Assembly: GCF_009848505.1 (NCBI RefSeq)
Contig: NZ_WWDL01000013.1
Coordinates: 62,001 to 126,000 of the forward strand
Length of the DNA stretch: 64,000 nucleotides
Reading direction: 5' to 3'
From: Muricoccus harenae
GTDB lineage: Bacteria > Pseudomonadota > Alphaproteobacteria > Acetobacterales > Acetobacteraceae
Below, piece by piece: positions 24,703 to 32,512 of the stretch (the stretch's first letter is position 1; every line of letters starts with the position of its first letter). Made by a program: the position numbers and the translations under genes. The notes under the pieces are model-generated. The model was not told the origin of the DNA. It saw nothing but the letters and a program-made list of their open reading frames with translations, and searched no databases.

Positions 24703-25050
24703 GTGGCCCCTCGGGGGTTCACGCCCGATCCTGAACGGCTCTACGAGGTGGGCCGGGATGGAAAGCCGTATACCGTCGATCCCGATCCGCCCGGCTCAGC
24801 CGAAGCGCTTGAGCTTCGTGCCCGCCGCTGGTGGGTGGCGGCCGTCCTCCTGAATGCCGCCAGCATGGGCGTCGCCGCGGGCGGGGCGATGATTGGCCCG
24901 CGGGTGCTCGCGGCCTGGCTGGGGCTCCTACCGGTCCTGACTGCGCCGCTGCTGCTCGTCGCACCCATCCTGCGCCACCGAGGACGCCGGGCGCCCAGGC
25001 GGGTGCATCGGAGCCGCCCCGACCGCTTTCCGCCGCCTGAGCTGCCCTGA
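24703..25050 (+). CDS. Small two-span membrane protein, unknown function
   Basis: 115-residue hypothetical protein with a polar N-terminus (FTPDPERLYEVGRDGKPYTV), two hydrophobic segments (VAAVLLNAASMGVAAGGAMI and AAWLGLLPVLTAPLLLVAPI) and a strongly basic Pro-rich C-terminus. The start is a GTG at 24703. It lies directly after another small membrane-protein gene on the same strand. No family is recognised. Confidence 0.55.
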   Translation: MAPRGFTPDPERLYEVGRDGKPYTVDPDPPGSAEALELRARRWWVAAVLLNAASMGVAAGGAMIGPRVLAAWLGLLPVLTAPLLLVAPILRHRGRRAPRRVHRSRPDRFPPPELP

Positions 25051-25059
25051 GACGAGCTC

Positions 25060-25488
25060 CTAGCCGGGCTGGTCGATGCCGTAATTGGTCTTGCCCGGCG
25101 ACTCGGAGACGGGGCTGGGTCGGTGCTCTCGCTCGCCCTTGCCACCCTGGGCCTTGGCGCGGCTGCCATGCGGCCCATCCTGCTCCTGGCCGAGTTGGGT
25201 CTTGGCGTCCGGGTCCAGGGAAAGGCGCTGCTGCATCTCCGCCTCGTCGATGCAAGCCTGCTTCGCCTGTTCCGCGGGCAGGGATAGACGGACCATCCCG
25301 CCATCCAGCCCCGCGACGGTGGTAAGCGGTATGTAGCGGTGCACCCCGCCCGAGGCCGGGTCGGTCTTGGTCAGCTTGATGAACTCGCCCTCGACATGAT
25401 CCACCATGCCGAAGGGCTGCCCGTCGCTGCCGATGACGGGCATGTGGTCCTGAATCTCGCCGGCGGCGAGCTTGGCCGCGTTGACCAT
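25060..25488 (-). CDS. DUF2171 (PRC-barrel-like) domain protein
   Basis: 142-residue protein. Residues 10-80 match DUF2171/PRC-barrel-like domains: IQDHMPVIGSDGQPFGMVDHVEGEFIKLTKTDPASGGVHRYIPL. The C-terminal 60 residues are polar and disordered. Such proteins are common in Roseomonas-like genomes and often stress-associated, but no function is established. ATG 25488 has GGAG nine bases upstream and gives the family N-terminus; ATG 25503 is the alternative. The next gene on the same strand, 25535-25744, also encodes a small disordered protein. Confidence 0.75.
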   Translation of the reverse strand: MVNAAKLAAGEIQDHMPVIGSDGQPFGMVDHVEGEFIKLTKTDPASGGVHRYIPLTTVAGLDGGMVRLSLPAEQAKQACIDEAEMQQRLSLDPDAKTQLGQEQDGPHGSRAKAQGGKGEREHRPSPVSESPGKTNYGIDQPG

Positions 25489-25534
25489 GCGGTGTTTCTC
25501 CATTCCTGTCCGGCAGGGCGCCGGGCGCTTCGGC

Positions 25535-25744
25535 TCAGCTTCCGCGGGCCGAACCCTGGTCCGCCTTGGAAGTCTGGCCGCGCTTGCGGTTGTCGGGGGA
25601 GGGATCCTCGCCCCGCAGCCGGGCGTTGCCGACGATGTCGACCTCGGGCCCGCCCGGCTTGCTATTGCCGCCACCCTTGCTGTTGCCGGCGGCCGGCATC
25701 TCGCCGGCCTTCTCCTGGTAGGCGCTCTTCTCTTTGTCAGCCAT
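25535..25744 (-). CDS. Small disordered hydrophilic protein
   Basis: 69-residue hydrophilic protein, MADKEKSAYQEKAGEMPAAG onwards, rich in Gly, Ser, Lys, Asn and Asp, without hydrophobic core. Its start has an ideal AGGAGG site. Short hydrophilic proteins of this type often accompany stress-response genes in alphaproteobacteria; that link is inference. It lies about 45 bp upstream of the DUF2171 gene and probably shares its transcript. Confidence 0.65.
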   Translation of the reverse strand: MADKEKSAYQEKAGEMPAAGNSKGGGNSKPGGPEVDIVGNARLRGEDPSPDNRKRGQTSKADQGSARGS

Positions 25745-25851
25745 CGCCAACCTCCTGCGCTTGGCTGTTGCCACCGCGTCTGAACGCGCCCGCGCCGCGA
25801 GGTTTGCGCCTGGGCTCGATGGTTCTGTCATCGGGGACGGAAAAGATGAGT

Positions 25852-25871
25852 GCGTCGCTCTCGAGCGACGC
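25852..25871. repeat. 20-bp palindrome
   Basis: Nine-bp perfect arms (GCGTCGCTC and GAGCGACGC) around a TC dinucleotide, in the spacer between the divergent small-protein gene (25744) and the SGNH hydrolase (25986). It could be an operator or a transcript hairpin. Confidence 0.6.
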
Positions 25872-25985
25872 TGGCGATTGCTGCGTGTAAAGCGGGGCGG
25901 CCGCACAACCTACTTCCACTTGCGGGAAGGCGCCGCCGCGTGAAAGCCTCCCGCGCTGGCCGCAGAGCCGCAGGAGGAAGACGCC

Positions 25986-27359
25986 ATGCATCGCCGCAGC
26001 CTCGGCCAGGGGGCCATTGCCGCCGCTCTTGCCCAAGCCATCATCCCGGAGGCCCTGGCGCAGTCCACGCCCTCAAGCGGTGCGCCGGGCGGCCAGACCT
26101 GGGTGACGAGCTGGGCAGGGTCAGTTCAGGGTCCTTATCCGGTCGGCAACCCCTCGGCCCAGCCGAACCAGGGCTTCATCTTCCCGGATCCGGCTGAAGG
26201 GGCACGTGACCAGACGCTGCGCCTCGTCCTCCGCCCGTCCATCTGGGGCCGGCAGGCGCGGCTTCGCTTCTCCAACGCCTTCGGTACCCGTCCACTGACG
26301 CTGGATGGCGTGCATGCGGGGCTCCATCATGGCGGCGCCACCCTGGTCCCGGGGACCAACCGGCCCGTGCGCTTCGGCGGGGCGGAGTCCGTTACCATTC
26401 CACCCGGCGGGCAGGCCTGGTCGGATCCGGTGGAGCTTCCCTTCGCCGCCGAGCCCGATTCACCGCTGCTGATGGGGCGGAAGCTCGCCGTCTCCTTCCA
26501 TGTGGCTGGCGCAAGCGGTCCGATGACCTGGCACGCGAAGGCGCTGCAGACCTCCTATGGCACCGCACCGGGTGCGGGATCGAAGGGCGCGGAGGAAGGG
26601 GAGGCTGCCTTCCCCTTCTCGACCGCCTCCTGGTTCTTCCTTGATGCCGTCGACATGACGGCACCCGCCGGCACGCCGGTGATCGTCGGATTCGGCGACT
26701 CCATCACCGATGGTACCGCCTCCACCATGAATGGTGACGACCGATGGCCGGATGTGCTGGCGCGGCGGCTGAACGCGACGCTGGGGAACCGCGTCTCGGT
26801 GGTGAATGCCGGCATTGGTGGCAACCAGGTCGTCGGCCCGGCGCAATACGGGCCGGACCGGCCTTTCCCCGGCGGTCCCTCGGCCCTGGCCCGGCTGGAG
26901 CGGGACGTGATCTCCCTCTCCGGCGTCACTTCCGTGATCTGGCTCGAGGGCACGAACGACTTCAGCCGCAACGGCAACGCCTCGCTGGAGGCGGTGCAGA
27001 ACGGCATGAAGGAGGGCGTGCGGAAGCTGCGCGAGGCGATTCCCGGCGTGCGGGTGATCGGCGCGACTGTCACCACCGCCCTGGGCAGCACCAGCGCCGC
27101 CCATGGTCATGCGGAGCAGGACGAGAAGCGAAAGGGGCTGAACGCCTTCATCCGGGATGGCGGGCTGTTCGACGCCGTCGCTGAGTTCGACCGGGCAACG
27201 CTCGACCCGGCCACGGGCGGGTTGCGGCCGGAGATGGTCCCGGATTCGACCACCGGCGGCCCGGGCGACAAGCTGCACCCGAATCGCGCCGGCTATCTGG
27301 CGATGGGGTCCTCTATCGACCCCGCCGCGGTGCTGCCCGCCCGGCGCCAGGGCGGATAG
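25986..27359 (+). CDS. Secreted SGNH/GDSL-family hydrolase
   Basis: 457-residue exported esterase/lipase-type hydrolase. The N-terminus (MHRRSLGQGAIAAALAQAII, ending near ALAQ) is a signal peptide. A beta-rich N-terminal domain of about 200 residues precedes the SGNH domain, whose blocks are GFGDSITDG (catalytic Ser), VVNAGIGGNQV (Gly), IWLEGTNDFS (Asn) and GDKLHPNRAGY (Asp and His). This two-domain layout is typical of secreted GDSL proteins annotated as acting on plant or bacterial polysaccharide esters, but the substrate is unknown. ATG 25986 has GAGGA nearby. It stands alone and ends in a shared terminator with the opposite-strand DapA-like gene. Confidence 0.88.
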   Translation: MHRRSLGQGAIAAALAQAIIPEALAQSTPSSGAPGGQTWVTSWAGSVQGPYPVGNPSAQPNQGFIFPDPAEGARDQTLRLVLRPSIWGRQARLRFSNAFGTRPLTLDGVHAGLHHGGATLVPGTNRPVRFGGAESVTIPPGGQAWSDPVELPFAAEPDSPLLMGRKLAVSFHVAGASGPMTWHAKALQTSYGTAPGAGSKGAEEGEAAFPFSTASWFFLDAVDMTAPAGTPVIVGFGDSITDGTASTMNGDDRWPDVLARRLNATLGNRVSVVNAGIGGNQVVGPAQYGPDRPFPGGPSALARLERDVISLSGVTSVIWLEGTNDFSRNGNASLEAVQNGMKEGVRKLREAIPGVRVIGATVTTALGSTSAAHGHAEQDEKRKGLNAFIRDGGLFDAVAEFDRATLDPATGGLRPEMVPDSTTGGPGDKLHPNRAGYLAMGSSIDPAAVLPARRQGG

Positions 27360-27370
27360 AGGGACTGGCA

Positions 27371-27398
27371 TCGGTCCCGCGCCTGGGCGCGGGACCGA
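27371..27398. terminator. Bidirectional hairpin between convergent genes
   Basis: Perfect 12-bp inverted repeat TCGGTCCCGCGC (27371-27382) and GCGCGGGACCGA (27387-27398) with a CTGG loop, between the stops of the SGNH hydrolase and the DapA-like gene. No T-tract on either side, but placement supports termination of both transcripts. Confidence 0.65.
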
Positions 27399-27407
27399 CC
27401 CGCCCGA

Positions 27408-28355
27408 TCAGGCGGCCTTCGCCGCGCCCAGATCGGCCCGCTTGTCGAAGCGCGCCACGCGGGAGAGCAGGTAGTCCACCTCGGCCTTGGCGGTGGCGCT
27501 CAGGCCGAGGCCCGGGCGGCGCTGGGCGTCGCTGGCCAGCACACCGCGGCGCATCAGCACGTATTTCCGCACAGCCAGTCCCGTCGGGCCCTGCTGCTGC
27601 TCATAGCGGAGCAACGGGAGGTGAGCGTCGAACAGGTCATGCGCCTGGTCGCGCTTGCCCTCGGCCTGGAGCTTCACGAGTTCGGCCAGCATGTCCGGGA
27701 AGGCATAACCAGTCATGGCGCCATCGGCCCCGCGCTCGCATTCGAAGTCGATGAACAGGCCTCCATTCCCACACAGGATGGAGATGTGCTTCATCGACCC
27801 GTCCTTCTCGAAGCCGCGCAGGGCGGAGATCTTCTCGAGACCGGGCCAGTCCTCGTGCTTGACCATCACGCAGTTCGCGTTGGCCTGGACAATCCGGCGG
27901 ATGACGGCGGGGGTCATGATGACGCTGAAGGTCTGCGGAAAGTCCTGCACCACGAAGGGCACGTCCGCCCCGATCGCCTCGGCCGCCTGGGCATAGTAGG
28001 CGACGATCTGGTCATCGGTGCGCAGCGTGTTCGGCGGCGCGATCATCACGCCGGCGGCGCCCGCGTCCATCACTGCCTTGGTGAGCGAGGTCATGGCCGC
28101 GAAGCCAGGGGCGGAGACGCCGACGATGACGGGGATGCCCGCGCGCTTGATCATGCGCGAGGCGAGGGAGACGCTCTCGGCCATGTCCAGCTTCGGCGCC
28201 TCGCCCATCACACCGAGGACGGTGATGCCGGTGCAGCCGCTCTCCACGCAAAAGTCGGTGTAGCGGTCGTTCGAGGCCTCATCGAGCCTTCCGTCCTCGT
28301 GGAAGGCGGTCGGGGCAATGGCATAGACGCCCTTGGCGGCGGTCAGGTCGGTCAT
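27408..28355 (-). CDS. Dihydrodipicolinate synthase/N-acetylneuraminate lyase family protein
   Basis: 315-residue class I aldolase of the DapA superfamily, cytosolic. The N-terminal GVYAIAPTAFHEDGRLD, GCTGITVLGVMGEAPKLD (substituting for the usual GTTGE motif), VIVGVSAPG and the Schiff-base lysine in CVMVKHEDWPG are visible. The GVMGE variant and lack of other lysine genes nearby argue against authentic DapA; a 2-keto-acid aldolase or hydratase is more likely. It begins 5 bp after the stop of a RraA-family gene, so the two form an operon probably acting on the same keto-acid. Confidence 0.82.
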   Translation of the reverse strand: MTDLTAAKGVYAIAPTAFHEDGRLDEASNDRYTDFCVESGCTGITVLGVMGEAPKLDMAESVSLASRMIKRAGIPVIVGVSAPGFAAMTSLTKAVMDAGAAGVMIAPPNTLRTDDQIVAYYAQAAEAIGADVPFVVQDFPQTFSVIMTPAVIRRIVQANANCVMVKHEDWPGLEKISALRGFEKDGSMKHISILCGNGGLFIDFECERGADGAMTGYAFPDMLAELVKLQAEGKRDQAHDLFDAHLPLLRYEQQQGPTGLAVRKYVLMRRGVLASDAQRRPGLGLSATAKAEVDYLLSRVARFDKRADLGAAKAA

Positions 28356-28360
28356 GGGGT

Positions 28361-29062
28361 TCAGCCCTTCTTCCACGCTTCGTAGCGCGCCTTGTTCTCG
28401 GCATTGGGGGGATAAAGGCCGGGGAGTGCGGCGCCCTTCTCCACCTCCGACATGATCCAGTTCTCCTGCCGCTCCTGCTCGACGGCGGCCTCGGTCACGG
28501 CCTCCAGCAGGGCCTGCGGGATCAGCACGGCGCCGTCTTGGTCCACCACCACGACGTCATCGGGGAAGACCGCCACGCCGCCGCAGCCGATCGGCTGCTG
28601 CCAGGCGACGAAGGTGAGGCCAGCGACGGAGGGCGGGGCCGCGGCGCCGTTGCACCACACCGGGAGGCCGGTGCCGAGTACCCCGGCGATGTCGCGCACC
28701 ACCCCGTCCGTGATCAGGGCGGCGACGCCCTTCTTTGCCATGCGGGCGCAGAGGATGTCCCCGAAGATGCCGGCATCCTGAACGCCCATGGCATCCACCA
28801 CGGTGATGCAGCCCTCCGGCATCGCCTCGATGGCGGCGCGGGTGGAGATGGGGGAGGACCAGCTCTCGGGCGTCGCCAGGTCCTCGCGGGCCGGGACGAA
28901 GCGCAGGGTGAAGGCGCGGCCGACCAGGCGGGGCTGGCCCTCGCGGATTGGCTTGGTGCCGCGCATCCAGACGTTGCGCAGCCCCTTCTTGAGCAGCACC
29001 GTCGTCAAGGTGGCGGTGGAGACGCCTTCCAGCGCCGATTTAATCTGGGGATCGAGGTCCAA
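28361..29062 (-). CDS. RraA-family protein (HMG/CHA aldolase-like)
   Basis: 233-residue protein of the RraA/4-hydroxy-4-methyl-2-oxoglutarate aldolase fold. Signature elements are LVGRAFTLRFVP, ITVVDAMGVQDAGIFGDILCARM, ALITDGVVRDIAG (the G-x-x-R-D metal/substrate motif) and VFPDDVVVVDQDGAVLIP. It may be a pyruvate-yielding aldolase of aromatic or hydroxy-acid catabolism rather than an RNase E inhibitor. TTG 29062 is taken as the start because GGAGGAG lies six bases upstream; longer reading to ATG 29125 lacks this. Coupled with the DapA-like gene downstream. Confidence 0.82.
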   Translation of the reverse strand: MDLDPQIKSALEGVSTATLTTVLLKKGLRNVWMRGTKPIREGQPRLVGRAFTLRFVPAREDLATPESWSSPISTRAAIEAMPEGCITVVDAMGVQDAGIFGDILCARMAKKGVAALITDGVVRDIAGVLGTGLPVWCNGAAAPPSVAGLTFVAWQQPIGCGGVAVFPDDVVVVDQDGAVLIPQALLEAVTEAAVEQERQENWIMSEVEKGAALPGLYPPNAENKARYEAWKKG

Positions 29063-29173
29063 GGCGGTCTCCTCCGCAAAGCTGGCGGTTCCAAGCGGCT
29101 TCGCCCGCCGGCGGGAGCGCGTCAAGCGTCCCTGGGGTTTGTCTCGGGGCCAGGGCTCACCATCTGCGGCGGC

Positions 29174-29635
29174 ATGAAGCGTTCATGCTGGATGAAGGCG
29201 CTGGGCGCCGCGGCCCTGATCATGGGCGTGGCGCCCCCGCTGGCCGAGGCCCAGGCCCAGCAGCGGCAGGTATTTCAGGTGTCGCCGGGCCCCAGGATAG
29301 TCACCCAGGAACTGCCGGGCCTGAACGACCGCGCGGCGATCCAACGCTGGCTCTGCCCGAATGGGGGAAGGCCGATGCGGGGCCGCCCCGGCCGCTGCGA
29401 CGGGCGCGGCGTGGCACGGCGTGGTGGCGGCGCGGATACCGAGGTGGCCGGCTGGCACAACGACCTGCCGCCGGCCTCCCACCGGCAACTGGCCTGCCCC
29501 GAGGGGACCGTCCCCACAGAGGCCCGGGCCAACCCCGGCACCGTGCGTTGCATGCCAGGCGCGGCGCCCGCTCCGGAAGCCGCAGCCGCTACTCCCGAAG
29601 CCCAGGTGGCGCGGGCAGGTCCTGAGGATCCCTGA
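29174..29635 (+). CDS. Secreted protein with conserved cysteines, unknown function
   Basis: 153-residue hypothetical exported protein. Residues 1-27 form a signal peptide (KALGAAALIMGVAPPLAEA). The mature domain contains WLCPNGGRPMRGRPGRCDG and later LACPEG and VRCMPG, that is four cysteines that could form two disulfides, then an Ala/Pro/Glu-rich tail. No family is recognised. Its last 47 bp overlap the 3' end of the msrQ gene on the opposite strand, so either the tail is real and convergent or the true stop region is poorly conserved. Confidence 0.6.
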   Translation: MKRSCWMKALGAAALIMGVAPPLAEAQAQQRQVFQVSPGPRIVTQELPGLNDRAAIQRWLCPNGGRPMRGRPGRCDGRGVARRGGGADTEVAGWHNDLPPASHRQLACPEGTVPTEARANPGTVRCMPGAAPAPEAAAATPEAQVARAGPEDP

Positions 29636-30533
29636 AGACCTGGCGGATTCCCCACCACCCCGCCGCCAGGGCGGCGGTTGCCACCCCCAGGATCAGCACC
29701 CAGACGGCCGGGCGGTATTCGAACTCCAGGTCGAAATTGGCCGCGAAGATCATCGGCGCCGGCAGCTTCGTCGCCAGGGCGTACCAGAGGTATTCCAGTC
29801 CCGCCGTCCCCGCCGCTGCCAGCAGTGCGATCGGCACCAGGGGCAGGGGATTGCCCCGCCAGCGCGCCGGCAGGAGCCGCCAGAACATCAGCCAGAGGAA
29901 GAGGCCGCTCATCAGCGCGGGCTCGGAGACGTTGATCTTGGACTGCATGTAGAAATGCAGGATGCCGAGCGCCGCCAGCGGGTAGACGAGTCGGTGCAGC
30001 GGCTTCCACTCCCGCCCGAGCTTCCGCAACCAGCCATCGGTGGAGGTCCAGCCGAGCACCGCGAGCCCGATCAGTGCGGTGAAGCCAGTGGACAGATACG
30101 GCCGCTTCACGATCTCCAGCAGCACATGCCAGAGCCGCAGGTGCTCGTTCCCCACATAGAGGGCGAGATGCACCACGGCATAGCCGAGCGCTGCGAGCCC
30201 CAGCATCCTCCGCAGTTGCAACCCTTTCGGCCAGTCGAACACCCAGCGCACCGGGGTGATGGCAAGGCTGATGAGGAGGAAGCGCACGCACCAGTTGCCG
30301 GTCTGATGCGTGGCTTCCGTCAGCGGCTCCGGCCCCAGCCCGTCGCTTGTCCAGAGCCACGCGAGCCGAAGCAATGGCACGCAGCACCCGAGCAGGACCG
30401 CCGCCTTCATCCAGGAGAAGCGGCCGCCGCGGTCGAGCCAGGGCCATGGTCCTGGCTTGGGCTGCGGCGGTCCCTCCCGCCGCGACCGGCGCGGGCGGAT
30501 GGCGGAAGGAGAGGGAAGGGCTGCCTCGCTCAC
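29589..30533 (-). CDS. msrQ: Protein-methionine-sulfoxide reductase heme-binding subunit MsrQ
   Basis: 314-residue inner-membrane b-type cytochrome of the YedZ/MsrQ family, which feeds quinol electrons to the periplasmic MsrP to repair oxidised methionines. Six hydrophobic spans are visible, with heme-ligand histidine candidates in ALGYAVVHLALYVGNEHLR, PLHRLVYPLAALGILHFYMQSK. The initial 40 residues are a Pro/Arg-rich cytosolic tail. The start is a GTG at 30533 overlapping the preceding stop. msrP is not adjacent; the coupled upstream gene encodes an unrelated small secreted protein, which is unusual. Confidence 0.88.
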   Translation of the reverse strand: MSEAALPSPSAIRPRRSRREGPPQPKPGPWPWLDRGGRFSWMKAAVLLGCCVPLLRLAWLWTSDGLGPEPLTEATHQTGNWCVRFLLISLAITPVRWVFDWPKGLQLRRMLGLAALGYAVVHLALYVGNEHLRLWHVLLEIVKRPYLSTGFTALIGLAVLGWTSTDGWLRKLGREWKPLHRLVYPLAALGILHFYMQSKINVSEPALMSGLFLWLMFWRLLPARWRGNPLPLVPIALLAAAGTAGLEYLWYALATKLPAPMIFAANFDLEFEYRPAVWVLILGVATAALAAGWWGIRQVFRDPQDLPAPPGLRE

Positions 30534-31138
30534 ATCGGGGGTACCACGCCGTCCCGCGCCACGGTGACGCGGGCGGCGGTGAGGGTGCCATCCGCCCCCT
30601 GGGTCGCGGTGAGGAAGACCTGGGCGCCCGGCTTCAGATCCACCATGGCGGCCGGGATCAGCGTCACCACCGGCACATCCGGCGGCACCATCACCCGGAT
30701 CTGCTGGCCGCGCGCCGTGAGCGTGAGGCTGCGCCCGTCATTGCCCTGCACGGCAGAGTCGACCGTCGCGTTGGTCATGGTGGAGCTAGGGGTGAGGTCC
30801 CAGGCGAAATGTCCCTCGCCCGTACCGCGCATGGCTTCGGGGAAGACCAGCACCTCCAAGGCGCGCCAGACACCGTCCGGGCCCGGCTCGGCGGCCGTGC
30901 CGATGAAGCTGCCGGGGGTGATGCTGGAAAGCTCCAGGCGCCGCAGGGCCGATACGCCGGCGTTCTCGGCCAGGCGCACGGTGACCTTCTGGCCTTCCCG
31001 CGTCGCGATGGAGAGATCGCGGCCGGACAGCCCGTCGATCGTGCCGCGGATGCGGCGCGGCCCTGCCTGCGCTTGGGCCAGGGCGGGTGGACCCAGGGCG
31101 AGTCCTGTGAGGGCCAGGAGCATGCAACGCCTGTTCAT
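30530..31138 (-). CDS. Secreted beta-rich protein, DUF5666-like
   Basis: 202-residue exported protein with signal peptide (MNRRCMLLALTGLALGPPAL, cleavage near AQA). The mature part consists of short beta segments (RRIRGTIDGLSGRDLSIATREGQKVTVRL, VPPDVPVVTLIPAAMVDLKPGAQVFL) resembling OB-fold or DUF5666-type repeats. Function unknown. ATG 31138 has GGAGAG upstream. The stop overlaps the GTG of msrQ (GTGA), so the two proteins are made from one message and may act together at the membrane. Confidence 0.7.
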   Translation of the reverse strand: MNRRCMLLALTGLALGPPALAQAQAGPRRIRGTIDGLSGRDLSIATREGQKVTVRLAENAGVSALRRLELSSITPGSFIGTAAEPGPDGVWRALEVLVFPEAMRGTGEGHFAWDLTPSSTMTNATVDSAVQGNDGRSLTLTARGQQIRVMVPPDVPVVTLIPAAMVDLKPGAQVFLTATQGADGTLTAARVTVARDGVVPPM

Positions 31139-31437
31139 CGCGTCTCTCCATTCCCCGGCGGGAACGCGCCGGGCCGTCATCCGTGCACGATGCCCCTTGC
31201 GCGAAGCCACCACGGCTCCTCGACGCCGGGCGCGGCGCAGCGACTCCACCAGTATGCTCCCGGCGCCGGGGCGGCGCATGAAGGCTCCGGGAGGATGATG
31301 ATTCGCCCTCCGGCGTCTCCACTGTCGCCATTCCGGCGCCGCCGAGGGGCGGCGTCGGCTACATTTGGGGGCGGTATCGCGCTGCACCAGACCACCCGCG
31401 CCGCTGGCGCCGCGGCGGCAGGTGCAGCGGACCCCGC
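31139..31437. other. Gap between two minus-strand genes
   Basis: About 300 bp with no credible gene. It contains a 7-bp GC hairpin (CGCCGCC and GGCGGCG around GAGG, 31337-31354) and further GC-rich palindromic stretches near 31396-31425 that could terminate the leftward Bug-protein transcript. No promoter elements are distinct. Confidence 0.4.
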
Positions 31438-32430
31438 TCACTCGATGCGGATGTTGCCCTTGGACGCGACCTCCCGCCACTGGGCGAGGTCTCGCTGCAG
31501 GAAGGCATCGCCCTCGGCGGCGGAGAGCGGGGTGGGGAGGGCGCCTTCGCTCTCAAGATAGGCCGCGAGCCGGCCGCCGGAGAGCGCCTCGTTGGCCACC
31601 GCGTTGATGCGGTCCCGGATCGCGGGCGGCATGCCGCGGCGGGCGAGCAGCCCCCACCAGATGCCGGCCTCGTAGTCGGGAAGGCCGCTCTCGCGCGGGG
31701 TTGGTGCTTGCGGACCGCTTGCCGGCCGGTTCTCACCGGTCCAGCCCAGCACCTTCACCCGCCCGCTGCTGATCACGCCGCGTGCTGAGGGGATGGTGGT
31801 GAAGATGACCTGGATCGTGCCGGCCGCGAGATCCGTCGTGGCCGGGCCCATGCCGCGATAAGGCACGTGCTGCATGTGCAGCCCGCCCGCCTTCTGGGCG
31901 AAGAGCTCGGCGCCCATCTGATTGATGCTGCCGGGACCGGAGGAGCCGTAATCCACCTTGCCGGGGTTCGCGCGAACATAGGCCGCCAGCTCAGCCAGGT
32001 TGTTCGGCGGGAAGGATGGCGCGGCGACGACGACAAGCGGCGCCACCGCCGCCATCGCCACCGCCTCGAAGTCTCCCGAAGGGTCATAGGGCGTGCGTTG
32101 CACCGCCGCGCTGGTGGAGAAGGTGGAGGAGGTGACCATCAGCGTATAGCCATCGGCCGGCGCGCGCGCGACCTCTGCCGAGCCGATGGTGCTGCCGGCG
32201 CCCGGGCGGTTCTCCACCACGAAGGGCTGGCCAAGCCTGGCCTGCAGATGCTCGGCGAGGGGACGTGCCACGGCATCGTTGCTGCCGCCGGGCGGGAAGG
32301 GAACGACGACGCGCACCGGCCGCGACGGCCAGCTGCCTGCATTGTTCCCCTGGTCATTCCCTTGCGCCCGCGCAACCGCCGGCAGCGCCAACGCGGCCGC
32401 GCCCAAAGCCCGCCTCGTGATCACGCCCAT
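31438..32430 (-). CDS. Tripartite tricarboxylate transporter substrate-binding protein (Bug family)
   Basis: 330-residue periplasmic binding protein of the TctC/Bug family, which capture carboxylates or other small acids for TctAB permeases. The signal region is TRRALGAAALALPAVARAQ. Family marks are RPVRVVVPFPPGGSNDAVARPLAEHL, PFVVENRPGAGSTIGSAEVARAPADGYT, and YRGMGPATTDLAAGTIQVIF. ATG 32430 is five bases after GGAGG; 32433 is next to it. No tctA or tctB is nearby, the common orphan situation in this bacterial group. The citrate-lyase-like gene follows upstream on the same strand and may share the substrate. Confidence 0.9.
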   Translation of the reverse strand: MGVITRRALGAAALALPAVARAQGNDQGNNAGSWPSRPVRVVVPFPPGGSNDAVARPLAEHLQARLGQPFVVENRPGAGSTIGSAEVARAPADGYTLMVTSSTFSTSAAVQRTPYDPSGDFEAVAMAAVAPLVVVAAPSFPPNNLAELAAYVRANPGKVDYGSSGPGSINQMGAELFAQKAGGLHMQHVPYRGMGPATTDLAAGTIQVIFTTIPSARGVISSGRVKVLGWTGENRPASGPQAPTPRESGLPDYEAGIWWGLLARRGMPPAIRDRINAVANEALSGGRLAAYLESEGALPTPLSAAEGDAFLQRDLAQWREVASKGNIRIE

Positions 32431-32482
32431 CATGTCCTCCGTTCCCGTTTCTCTGTTCGCATGCCGGGCGGTCCCCGTGTCC

Positions 32483-32512
32483 ACGCCCCGTCAGTCAACG
32501 CCCCGTCAGTCC
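32483..32512. repeat. 15-bp direct repeat at a gene end
   Basis: Two copies of ACGCCCCGTCAGTC plus one base (32483-32497, 32498-32512), differing only in the last base. The second copy contains the stop codon of the HpcH/CitE-type gene. It looks like a recent slippage duplication at the gene's 3' end. Confidence 0.75.

Noticed and set aside
25734-25943. Plus-strand 69-codon frame
   Set aside because: Overlaps the start of the minus-strand small protein, which has an ideal ribosome-binding site; no family match.
31396-31425. GC-rich palindromes downstream of the Bug protein
   Set aside because: Imperfect stems and no T-tract; cannot be called a terminator.
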